Assembly: GCA_023231475.1 (NCBI GenBank)
Contig: JALJEE010000145.1
Coordinates: forward strand, 1 to 64,000
Origin: Seison nebaliae
Taxonomy: Eukaryota; Rotifera; Pararotatoria; Seisonacea; Seisonidae
Reading direction: 5' to 3'
Length of the DNA stretch: 64,000 bases
Both the position numbers and the translations under genes were made by a program. Positions 32,720 through 43,019 of the stretch are shown in pieces. Each line of letters begins with the position of its first letter. The stretch's first letter is position 1. A model generated the notes under the pieces. That model saw only the letters and a list, made by a program, of their open reading frames with translations. It was not told the origin of the DNA and ran no database searches.

Positions 32720-33823
32720 CTATTCTGGTTGTTGTTGTGTGGAACAATGAATTCCACCACCACCTGATGCTATCGCATTCAATGATAATTGAATAATATC
32801 TCGATCGATATATAAATCTTCCATTATCTTCTTCGCTGCTCTATCGGCGTCTACATCTCCAAATTTCGGCATAATAACTCCTCCATTCACAACATAATAA
32901 TTTACATAACTTAATGCAAAATCATTTAATGGATAAGAAGTTTTTAGATATTTCGGACCTCGAATTATCTGGAATTTACATTATTATTTGTTAAATTAAA
33001 TAGAAATAGAAATAACTGTAATTTTTAATGGATCTCCATTTACATCAGTTGCTGATTGCAAAACTTTCAAATTATTTCGAGTTATTTTGTAGTCGAAAGA
33101 TTCGTTGTCCATTTCCAGATGAACGACAACATGACCTGGTCGAACGAATCGAGCATAAAAGTCTACATGTCCATCAGTAATATCTTTATCTTTCACACCT
33201 TTCAACCAAATGATTTTGTGGACACCTAAATAATATTTCACTTCAGCTAACACATCACTCTTCTTCCAATATTTATTTCGATTGTTTATCAGAACTGAAC
33301 TTTCCGTCATAATTCCTGTACCGATACCATCGACTTCGATGGAACCTCCTTCCATTGTAAGTTCGCTTCTTAAAAATCGTTCTCCTGTCCATTTCGACAT
33401 TTTATTTGCTATCAATTTATCATAATTATGTATCTGCTTCTTTCCCCAACCATTAAAATTGAAAGAAATTGCCGCCCTCTTCTTATGGTCAGAAGAACGA
33501 ACAAATATTGCTCCTGTATCTCGAATCCAAAAATCATTAATATTCGAATAATGATATTCGATTCTCTCATCTAACATTTTATCTGCTTTCGCTTTATCCT
33601 CTCGTTTCATAATCACACTAACTGGCTCATATTCGACAATGGTATTCGCCAATTTTCCCAAATCTTTATAAACGTCATCAGTTCGATCATCCCAAACATA
33701 TTCACTCGTTCCGAACACCATCCAAGTTCTCTTATGTTTCACACTCTCCTCATCAAGAATCCACTTACTCTTAATCCTCATAATTCTGAGGAGGATTAAT
33801 AAACTTAAAAATTTTATTTTCAT
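32720..33823 (-). CDS. agmatine deiminase (peptidyl-arginine deiminase family), putatively secreted
   Basis: Hydrolyses agmatine to N-carbamoylputrescine and ammonia in bacterial, plant and algal polyamine synthesis. Two exons (33823-33017 and 32968 to the stop at about 32720) joined by a 48-nt GTT intron give ~351 residues, close to bacterial AguA (~365). Active-site blocks of the guanidine-modifying superfamily are present: NDFWIRDTGAIFVR, LTMEGGSIEVDG, TDGHVDFYARFV and, in exon 2, GGGGIHCSTQQQPE with the catalytic Cys. SYVNYYVVNGGVIMPKFGD also matches the family. The first ~14 residues are hydrophobic and could be a short signal sequence. The family is not standard in animals, so horizontal origin is likely. 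The intron and AT-rich host codons show it is an established nuclear gene, not bacterial contamination. Confidence 0.9.
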
Positions 33824-34142
33824 ATTATCTAACTAAAAATTAAAAGACAACTCAATCACTTTTATAATGTTTTCGAAAGATTTTATCTATTATCGGACAT
33901 TCTTTTTAAATTTTTGTTTTAGAAAAATTATATTTATTTATTTGAAAAGAAAAAGATGTACAGCGCAACATAACCAACTATATCGGCCATAAAAGAAAAC
34001 TTATACAATTCATGTGTATTTAAAAGAAATTGATCGACACATAATATTATGGTGATGACGTAAGAAATTTAAATTATTCAACGCAAAACAATTCTGATGG
34101 TTTCCCCATTTTCTCAATAAACATATATATTTCATTGATTAT
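33824..34142. other. spacer between deiminase promoter and H2A 3' end
   Basis: About 320 bp, AT-rich, without a supported gene. No stem-loop of the replication-histone type is evident directly after the H2A stop, in line with a polyadenylated variant histone. Confidence 0.5.
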
Positions 34143-34654
34143 TTAACGTTTCCCTCCTTTCTTGGTTGAGGTAGCGGCGGCTGCTGCTTTAGCTGCCTTC
34201 TCTCCCAATAGGGCCGGATGAATGGATGGCAAAACTCCAGCCTGAGGTACAGTAACACCTTTCATTAACTTAAAAACAGAAAATTAATTAAGAGAAATAT
34301 GAGAAAAGTAAATCGAACCATTCGTAGTTCTTCATCACAGAGAACTGCCAAAAGGAAATGACGAGGTTGAATTCTTGTCTTCTTCATTTCTTTCGCTGCA
34401 TTTCCACTCAATTCCAACATCTCTGCTACCAAATATTCAACGACCGAAGTCACATATACAGCTGCATTCCATCCAACACGCTTTCGATGAATGTTCTTTT
34501 GGAGACGTTTAAATCGAGCAACAGGAAAGATGAGATTAGCACGACTCGATCGCGAAACTACTTTCCTTGTCGTCTTCTTAGCTCGACCAGTTGAGGCGGT
34601 AGCCGTCGTACTGGCGGCATTAGCAGCTGGAACAGTGGCGGTAGTTGGAGCCAT
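34143..34654 (-). CDS. divergent histone H2A variant
   Basis: Two exons (34654-34319, 34268-34143) with a 50-nt GTT intron, 153 residues. The histone fold is clear: [39 protein letters not shown] then [14 protein letters not shown] and the docking segment [15 protein letters not shown]. The acidic-patch residues (Glu in VVEYL, AEM and LEL, then DEEL) are kept. It departs from canonical H2A in the N-terminal 30 residues (Ala/Thr-rich, no SGRGK start), the L1 loop ([13 protein letters not shown] instead of SERVGAGAPVYL) and the C-terminus (Ala-rich, ending KKGGKR). It has no SQ motif and no macro domain. The intron and variant sequence suggest a replication-independent or tissue-specific histone. 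Not H2A.X, and I see no diagnostic match to H2A.Z. Confidence 0.88.
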
Positions 34655-37600
34655 ATTCTGGATTCTAATCTCCGAACGAAGTAAAGAAAAGTCGAATGGT
34701 CTTACAAACTAATGGATGATAAAATGATGAAGACGAGTTTAAAATATTGGAGAAATGCGAAGACAAATTTTATAGAAGGAATATAGAAAAGAGAATGATT
34801 TCGTTCAAAATTGCAACACATGTACCGTACATGTCGCGTACACATGATCGCTACTCGTACTTCTACGGATATGAAGCCAAACATTTTATTTTTAAATAAT
34901 CTTCTCTCTCTCTATTCCTTTCATTTCCGTCATATATCATGATTAGGTACATATATGAAAACAGGAAGTGAATGGACCAATCATCTAATTAGAAACAAAA
35001 AGATAAACAGATACTGAAAATTCATGAAATTTTCTGAAAAAAATTTCCATAGCTATTAATTGTTCAAAAATTGAAGGAATGTGTTTGCGACTTAAAATCA
35101 CCCATATCTGTTGCTCAATTTTTTCAGCAAAAAAAACACAACTAACAGAAATTGTGTGATAACGCTATTATTTGTGAAACTACAAAAATCTAAAAATTCA
35201 ACAAACAAAAAAACATAGAGAAGCGAAAAGTAAATGTCGATAATATTAAGTTGAATTGAACGGAAAATTAAAATGACAGTGAATTTATTCGAAGATTATC
35301 TACTAAAATTGAAAGTTTTAATTTAAAAATCTGATCTACAGACAACAACAATATTTTGGAATTGTTCGGCTTAAAATTTTAGATTTTCACCATTCACTCC
35401 ACTTCGTTATATGAGTAATATAATTTAAATTTAAATTCCATTTAACTAATTATTGTAAATGTAAGAGAAATCAGTTATTTTATTAATTAATATTATTTAA
35501 TTAATTTTGTTGAATAACTAAAATTAAACTGAGAGTCAAAGAACAAAAAAATTTATTTTGAGCTGAATTAATTTTATTATATCTTCTCGTAGCGGTTTTA
35601 AATGTTTGACCGTTGATATTCCTTAAATATTTAACTTCTTTTCTTCCCTTGTTTCATGGAAAGTTTCGGAAAAAATTTTTTTCATTTCCAATTTATTAAT
35701 ATCATATTTCTATCCGTTGTTTTCTTTAATTGAAAAAATATTAGAACAAAAAAATTGACAAAGAAAGCAAACAATCAATCTTCATGTCACTGTTGTAGAA
35801 TTGAAAATCATCGAACATAATATTTGCAGAAGAGAAGGGAAGGATGGGAATATAAATGATTACATATAACTATGAGCAAATGATCTTCTGAATAATTATT
35901 TCGAAGTTCGACCCAATTTTATCGAAACATAAGATGACTCCACAGAACTATTTTTTCCATAACAATTTTCAGAAGCTTCACAATCTACAATAAGAACATA
36001 AGATCAGAGAGAAAATGTTAGTCGCTTCCAATTATTATTTTTTAAATATTTCATTCTCTAATTATTACATTAACTTCCACATTTCCATCATTTTCAAAAA
36101 TGTTCTTACTCACAATTGTCAGATAATTTATCTGATGAAAGAATTCGGAAGAATCTTTTCCTTTTAACTTATTTACGTAAAATTTTTACAGGAGATACTT
36201 TATTGATTGGTGAGAAGATCAATATTTTCCGTCGTTTCATTTATTCCATTTTCCATTATGTTATATTTCATTTCATTGTATTATTATTCTAAAGGGAATT
36301 ACCGCATATCAGGTCATTTTTTTAGGAATGAATATGATCACATCGATGATGGATGGTACTGATAAACAGTACCTGGATGGTTGAATGAGTGTGTTTGTTC
36401 GTGCTGTATATATTTATCATATTTATGATGGTACATCGTCTATGAGTTGATTGATCGATGTACATTATTCTTTCGTATAAACAAATATTATGTTTTAGCA
36501 ATTAGATGAAGTAATATCCATGTAACGTTCGGACAAGGAAGAATAATAAATTGATATAACAGAAAATATGATAAGTACATTGGAATAAGAAGAGAAATGA
36601 TGGTTGAAGTATATTGACATTTTATTATTCTAAAAATAATTTGAAGATTTGAAAGAAATTTCATTCGAATTCATCAAACTATCATTAATTGAGGAAATGA
36701 ATTTATTATCACTTTTAACCGATGGGCAACTGTCTTTAAGAGTTTCAATGAAGAAAATTTATAATAAATTGTTTTTATTAATGTCCTTCTTCCATTTGAG
36801 AGGAGGATTATTTCTAAGGAAGTCACATATTTGATGTTGCATTCTCCCAACCTCAATATTAGATCAATATTGGTCTTAAGTAAATTTTTATGAAAAGTAT
36901 TGTTGAGGAGAATATGAAACCGCTCCCAATTCATTTACAATTGGCTTAACGAAGGAATTTATCAAGTGTTTATTCTATTTGAGTGTGAAAGAATGGAGTA
37001 ATCTCTTCTTAATCAATCACTAGAGTTGTGTGAGGACATTTCACCATTCCATATGGGAAGTGATCAAAATCGTTTCATCAATCGCCCACGAAAATTTCAT
37101 ATATTTTTCCCGAAAATTTATTAACTCCCATATCGCTTTCAAACGACAATTGAATTGGGACAATCTAGTCCTATTATTGTAAAGTGAAATTGATCTATCT
37201 ATGAAATGCGACGAAAAATAAGATAATGAACAGAAAGATTCGGTGTGTGAGAAGTTGGAGAAGTAGAAAAGATGTAGAATGAATGTTGATGTGGTAAAGG
37301 TAAAGTTCCACGATTGTTACCATTGGCATTCTTTCTGGAGATATTGAGAAATAATAGAAATAATTATAGAATAATTGATATCGAATTAGGATCTTTATAA
37401 AATAGATAAGTACGTAGCACTTGATCTATTTATATTGAATTCTTTTTATTCATTCTTTTAACATATCTTGTCTCTCCCTACGTCAATTCCATCATTTCCT
37501 TCCATTCCATAATATAGTGTATGTTTTTCTAGTAGAAATCGATTTCCTTTTTATGAAAGTGTCTCATTATCGATTTATTATTCTTCCTCCTCAACATTAT

Positions 37601-38763
37601 TATCTGTCAATATATATGTAACATATCCATCACATATTCGACTATCATGTCGTTGGAGATAGACGCGACAATTGGATTTGCACTTACTTGTAAGTTAGCG
37701 AGTGAATGTGATTTGAATTTGAAAGGAATGCTTAAAAAGGTAGAACTATATGAGAATTATAGAAGAAAATGCCAATCATCTTCATGTTCAATAACAATCA
37801 GTTGTTTTTCGTCTAACATTTTCTCTTTCATACAAGAGAAGAAATATTCCATGATTATATAATACGAAGCGCTCTAGCATCATCAATGTGTAATTAAATG
37901 ACATATCGATCAACATTATTGAAAAGAATTAGTGAACAGAAGTACGCTTACTCTTAATTGATGGAAGATTCTCCCTTATTCCATTTTCCTTTCGATTGCG
38001 TGATTAATTTATGTGCTCATTTATTTGCATAGTGTGCTATGTAATGTTCTCCATTATTTTTACCTAATAGACTTATCGATTAGTATTCGTTTTGTTTATT
38101 CCTACCATTGCACAATTCCGAATATTGGATCACATGAAAAATTATTGAAATAATAATATGAATTGAAAACTTTTCGAGCTCTCACCAAAAATTCAAACAA
38201 AAATAATTTAATCTTTAACATTAACGTACAATTGTCATCGTACATTAATAAGATTTTATCAATAGTTTTAATAAAAGTTCAATATTATTTCTCCTTTGGA
38301 TATATTAGTTCTATTTTCACGTGCATGATGATGTAGTCAACTTCTAAAAAGTAGATAGAGTAGTAGATGTCTGTTCATTTTATTTCAATGAATAAAAGAA
38401 AGTAAATATGTCTCGTGTTGAGAGTTGAGAAAACTTGGAAATTTTTGTAAGATATCTTTTTACTCATCGTCGTTTTCATCACAAGTATCTGCATTATTAT
38501 GTTCATTCATATTCCAGTATCACGCGCCTCTTTTTCCTAAATGAAATTAGAGTATTACATTTAATGAAATAACAACCCATTTTTCACGTACAATTGCTAT
38601 ATTTTCTTCTTTCTTTTCACTCGACAAAAGTGTTCCTTATGATTCTTCTAAAATTTTCTATATTTTAAAAAACAATTTTTTTAGCGGGAAAATTCTTCGT
38701 TTCAACACAATAAGACCTTTCTCTTTTGGTCGAGTGAAAGAGAACAAAATAATCAAAACGATT
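34655..38763. other. 4.1-kb gene-poor AT-rich region
   Basis: No frame with a recognisable domain and no tRNA-like boxes. Frames of 60-90 codons (for example 36649-36934 on both strands and 37647-37862 plus) have spacer-like composition. The part next to H2A (34650-34900) probably holds its promoter. Confidence 0.5.
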
Positions 38764-40241
38764 ATGAGAATTCACATGAGACAATTTCATCTACGTCATC
38801 TCATTACCTTAATCATCGCATCGGTGATAGTATTAATAGTTACCAGTAAACTATTAACGTCTCCGAATCCCGCGTCTTCTTATTCACCCAAATCGTTCGA
38901 ACTATTACGAAATCCTTCCAAAGTATCCGGTGATCAATATGATCCAGTTTTATCTGGAATTTCCGCCAAATTACCAAATGGTCAGAGTATTGTTGTAAAT
39001 AGGAATTCTTCTTTGTTTTGGATTGGTGGAATGCCGAGATCGGGAACGACATTGATGCGGGTCTTATTAGATACTCATCCGAATGTTCGATGTGGCGAAG
39101 AGACTCGAGTCATTCCCAGGATATTATCAATTCGTGAAAATTGGAAGAAATCTGCAAAAGAATGGTCGCGATTGATGGTTATAATAAAATTTATTTTTTT
39201 TTCTGAAATTTTTTTTTAAATTTAATTCTTTATTGATAATATTTTATAGCATGCAGGATTGAGTGAAAAGATTATCGATAATGCCGTCGCATCATTCATA
39301 TTAGAGATTATCGGCAATCATGGAACGGCAGCGAAGAATCTTTGTAATAAAGATCCTTTCACAATGAGATATGCGAAATATATCCAAGTTTATTATTTCT
39401 TATTCTAATATTTTCTATAATAATTTTTTGAACAATTTTCTCAGAAATTATTTCCTAATTCAAAAATGATATTTATGGTGAGAGATGGTCGTGCTACAGT
39501 TCATTCCATCATTCAACGAAAAGTGACGATTACCGGTTTCAATCTCAGTTCTTACCGAGAATCGATGATCAAATGGAATCGTATTGTTGAGACAATGTAT
39601 AATCAATGTAGATCAGTTAATGTCAATTTGTTTAATTTCTTTCTAAACTTTCAATTTGTAGTTAACGGAAGAATATTGTCTACCAGTTTTTTATGAGGAA
39701 CTCGTTTTACAACCGACAAGAACAATGAAGAAAGTTCTTCGTTTTCTTAACATCGATTGGAGTGAGAATGTTCTTAAACATGAGCAATTAATAGGAACGA
39801 AAATCTCTTTGTCGAAGTTCTTTCATTTCTAATCATCTTCAGAAGATGATCTTCTCTTTCAACTTTTATTCTTCTAGAGTTGAACGGTCGTCTGATCAAG
39901 TGGTGAAACCGATAAATCTTGATGGACTGACACATTGGGTAGATGATTTCCCTAAAAATGTTCTCGCCGAAATCGATACGATTGCTCCGATGATGAAGAG
40001 ATTGGGATATGATATTCACAACATTCCACCCCATTATGGCTTGGCGGAAGAGATGGTGAAGAATAACACGTTGAGAATAAAAAAACAACGAGAGTATTGG
40101 GCAGCTAAAGCGAAAAATAATAGTATTCATGCAATGAATGATCCGTTCGCTAAAGAGTTCGACTCGAAAGCACACATGTTGCCACTGAAAGCGGCTGATT
40201 ATATAAAAAGTTTGAATGAACATTTCAATGATATGATTTGA
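38764..40241 (+). CDS. TPST: tyrosylprotein sulfotransferase
   Basis: Golgi type II enzyme that transfers sulfate from PAPS to tyrosines of secreted and membrane proteins. Five exons (38764-39177, 39250-39387, 39445-39615, 39662-39816, 39878-40241) in phase, about 413 residues. ATG at 38764 precedes one N-terminal membrane anchor ([16 protein letters not shown]). The 5'-phosphosulfate loop is [33 protein letters not shown] carries the catalytic Glu and the substrate region, [14 protein letters not shown] follows, and the 3'-phosphate segment is [39 protein letters not shown] and INLDGLTHW complete the family pattern. All introns start GTT. The length is slightly above human TPST1 (370). Confidence 0.94.
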
Positions 40242-40491
40242 CTAATTTTTCTTTCTTTTCCTCCTCCATAATGAATTACACTTATTATTTATTTATCATT
40301 TCATTTTCATCATTTTACCTTTCATCATATCATCGTTTCCATGCTCCTCATCATCTTATTCAAAATTTTCCCGAATTCTGTTCATAATCATTTATTTATC
40401 TAACGTCATTTTATTATGTATATTGTACAATCAATCGAACAAACTCTCTTTCTTCTTCTTATTCCACTAACTCTGAAAACTATAATTTTTA

Positions 40492-40525
<34 letters not shown>

Positions 40526-40767
40526 ACTATCTATCGTTTTCGAAGAGATTCAGGAAGATTTGGAAAATCATTTAAATTGAATAATTTTCTCCATTCCGGT
40601 TAATAGATATGTCAATCAATTCAAGAAATACTGACGAATCTCGTTCAAATACCTCAAACTGGTCCGAGATCTTTTTGGGACCACAATAATTGACCAATTC
40701 ATAATTTTTTCGTTTTAAATGAAATTTATGAGGATTAATTTATTAAAATAAACCATCAACCACATCA
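40242..40767. other. 3' flank with a TC microsatellite
   Basis: About 520 bp between convergent genes. It contains an uninterrupted TC run at 40496-40524 and no coding frame. Confidence 0.7.
40496..40524 (+). repeat. (TC)n microsatellite
   Basis: About fourteen uninterrupted TC units in the 3' flank of the sulfotransferase gene. Confidence 0.9.
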
Positions 40768-41274
40768 TCATTTTCGTTTGCTCGATAACTTATCTCGTAA
40801 TTCTGTCATATGACGAACGTATTTGTCAGGATGATTCTTCCAGAACTCGTCGTGTGACCAATCGTCATTATTCGACAAATTTGTATCTTCCACTTTTATA
40901 TTTGCCCTTTTACTCAACAGTTTCAAGAGATCTTTGTCACTTTTCGAATAGACATCTTCATTCTTCTTCGATCGACGATGTTTGGGAGAAGTTCTGAATG
41001 ATTTTGTTTTCCTCTTCACTTCCTTCTTCAATTTCATAAATTTATTTTTCTTTTTCATTTCATCTTCTTCGATCTGTTTCCACATATTCTCTTCGTCCAA
41101 TCGACGATTATATGATTCGGCCTCATTTATCGATCGATTTATCAGTCTGATGGTTTTGGTTGCTGTTGATTGTTTCTCAGTTTGGCCACTCAACGGATAC
41201 ATACGAGATGTATATCCGACGAGTTCTTGTTTCTTCTTCAATTTAGTTTGTCGTTTCATTGGCATAAGGATCAT
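40768..41274 (-). CDS. unidentified basic coiled-coil protein overlapping TFIIH5
   Basis: A single-exon frame of up to 168 residues. It opens MILMPMKRQTKLKKKQ and is rich in Lys, Glu and Arg. Residues ~45-95 (NEAESYNRRLDEENMWKQIE, then KKKNKFMKLKKE) look like a coiled coil. The C-terminus has DDWSHDEFWKNHPDKYVRHM. No family recognised; the basic composition would suit a nucleolar or nucleic-acid-associated protein. Its first 32 nt overlap the 3' end of the TFIIH5 coding region in another frame; the third possible ATG (41259) would overlap by 17 nt. No separate promoter can fit, so it is probably translated from the same mRNA or has an unseen 5' exon. Confidence 0.65.
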   Translation of the reverse strand: MILMPMKRQTKLKKKQELVGYTSRMYPLSGQTEKQSTATKTIRLINRSINEAESYNRRLDEENMWKQIEEDEMKKKNKFMKLKKEVKRKTKSFRTSPKHRRSKKNEDVYSKSDKDLLKLLSKRANIKVEDTNLSNNDDWSHDEFWKNHPDKYVRHMTELRDKLSSKRK

Positions 41275-41473
41275 ATGAGAGTTTCTGTAAGAATTCTTGT
41301 AGTTTCAGTTTGATAGCAGGAACGGATGACGTCTCCACAAACAAATGATTGGAATCGACCACTTCGATGATGAAGGATTTACTCGAGATACTATTTTGTT
41401 TATCTAGAAATAATAAATATTCCTTCAATGGAACATCACAAGTGATTAATGTTCCTTTTCTAACACCTGTCAT
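41243..41473 (-). CDS. GTF2H5: TFIIH subunit 5 (TTDA/Tfb5)
   Basis: Smallest TFIIH core subunit; it stabilises p52 and stimulates XPB during nucleotide excision repair and transcription. Single exon, 76 residues, matching the family's usual ~71. The match runs along the whole protein: [20 protein letters not shown] parallels human [40 protein letters not shown] parallels [20 protein letters not shown], then [20 protein letters not shown]. The stop overlaps the start of the following gene on the same strand. About 360 bp separate its start from PGAM5, which is divergent. Confidence 0.93.
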   Translation of the reverse strand: [76 protein letters not shown]

Positions 41474-41836
41474 TATACATCTTCTTAATAGGATAAAATA
41501 AGTATTATTAATAAAAATTATTGAATTGAATTATCAAAATAGAAATTATTCATTTAAACATTCTCAAACAATTCAATCCTAATTCCAATTTTAACCGGAT
41601 GAATAATATTAAAAGGAAAGTTAAGTGAGTACTAAAAATTAATGGGATAGATTCAAAAATAGAAAATAAATAAGAATTTTCATTCATCAACAAAATAAGG
41701 GCTAAGAATTTAAATGAAAAATTTCGTCTCATTTTCACTTAAAGGAAATGGGAATGATTATTCAGGAATTTGCGCTCCAAAGCATTTACAAAAAGAAAAT
41801 ATTATGAATTTCATCTAATCTACTCCCAAAAAAAAC
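41474..41836. other. divergent intergenic region between TFIIH5 and PGAM5
   Basis: About 360 bp, probably a shared bidirectional promoter. No coding frame is supported and no element is recognised. Confidence 0.5.
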
Positions 41837-42826
41837 ATGTTTAGCCGTCGTATCTTAACCGGAGTGATTGGGGTTAGTGGCGTAGCAATCTTAGGAAAGT
41901 TGGCGATTGATGAATCACGATTAGAAGCGTTGGATCTTACTGGGACATTGAAAGACAGTTATTTCAATTTGATCAATAGAAATCGTGCGAATGAGAAAAT
42001 GGAATGTGAGAAGATCAATAAGAAAGTGATCGATAGACGATATGATGAAATGTTAAAGAGATTCGTTGAGAAAGGACCGACGATTAAATGGAATCGACAT
42101 TGGGATCAAGAATCACTCATATCCGACGAAGAATTGGAGAGTGGTGATTGTAAACATCTTCTCGATCATCCAAAAAGTGAGAAAAGTAAATCAAGAAGGA
42201 GATGTCGTGGAACTAAACACATCTTCCTCATTCGACATGGTCAATACAATTTGGAAGGATTAACAGACGAAGAGAAATATCTAACCAAACTTGGTCGATT
42301 ACAGGCGGAATTTTGTGGGAAACGTTTGAAGGAAATATTGGAAAATTTGAAAATCGATTCGTTCTTTGTTTCAACTATGACACGTGCTAATGAAACTGGT
42401 ACGATTATTGCAAACGAATTATTCAAAGATGGAATTAACAATGAAATAGTTTCATTCGACGATTTATTACGAGAAGGACCACCATTTCCCACAGAACCGC
42501 CACATAAAAATTGGCATCCAGATCTTCGAATGATTGAACGTGAAGGATCACGCATTGAACATGCATTTGATAAATATATTCGACGTCGTTCTAATCCATC
42601 GAAGGATGATGAAGGAAATGATGAATATCAAATTATCGTTTGTCATGCGAATGTTATTCGATATTTTCTCTGTCGTGCTCTTCAAATACCACCAGAAGCA
42701 TGGTTGAGATTCTCATTACGTCATGCATCGATTACTCATTTAAGAATTCGATCAAATGGTTGTGTATCAGCTGCTGCTATTGGAGATGCCGGATTCATGC
42801 CACCTGATTATATGACAACATCATAA
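41837..42826 (+). CDS. PGAM5: mitochondrial Ser/Thr phosphatase PGAM5
   Basis: PGAM-fold protein phosphatase of the mitochondrial membrane, acting in mitophagy, fission and KEAP1/ASK1 signalling. Single exon, 329 residues (human 289). An N-terminal hydrophobic stretch (residues ~7-23) serves as membrane anchor. IKWNRHWDQES (~82-92) corresponds to the WDxNWD multimerisation motif that activates PGAM5, here WNRHWD. The catalytic RHG motif sits in HIFLIRHGQYNLEG (His about residue 135), followed by STMTRANETG, EGPPFPTEPPHKNWHPD and CHANVIRYFLCRAL with the second catalytic His. The C-terminus LGDxGxMPP, typical of PGAM5, appears as AIGDAGFMPPDYMTTS. Confidence 0.95.
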   Translation: MFSRRILTGVIGVSGVAILGKLAIDESRLEALDLTGTLKDSYFNLINRNRANEKMECEKINKKVIDRRYDEMLKRFVEKGPTIKWNRHWDQESLISDEELESGDCKHLLDHPKSEKSKSRRRCRGTKHIFLIRHGQYNLEGLTDEEKYLTKLGRLQAEFCGKRLKEILENLKIDSFFVSTMTRANETGTIIANELFKDGINNEIVSFDDLLREGPPFPTEPPHKNWHPDLRMIEREGSRIEHAFDKYIRRRSNPSKDDEGNDEYQIIVCHANVIRYFLCRALQIPPEAWLRFSLRHASITHLRIRSNGCVSAAAIGDAGFMPPDYMTTS

Positions 42827-43019
42827 AATGAATTCGGATTATGATCGAATTCATTTTCTTTTTTAATATTCTCCATTTTATTCATATTAAAATTTTCGTT
42901 ATTTATTTGTTATTGGAACGAACACATATAATGGAGAAGATGTTTAATCGATAAATTTTTAAATATTTTTGTTATTAGAAAATTTTCGTTATTTTTTCAG
43001 GAAAAAAACATCGGAAGTT

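Noticed and set aside
34358-34712. Plus-strand frames across the H2A gene
   Set aside because: They are antisense shadows of the conserved histone fold.
35890-35910. GTTCGACCC, resembling a tRNA B box
   Set aside because: No A box at the right distance upstream and no cloverleaf can be drawn.
36649-36934. Overlapping frames on both strands in the gene-poor region
   Set aside because: Low complexity, no domain and no splice logic.
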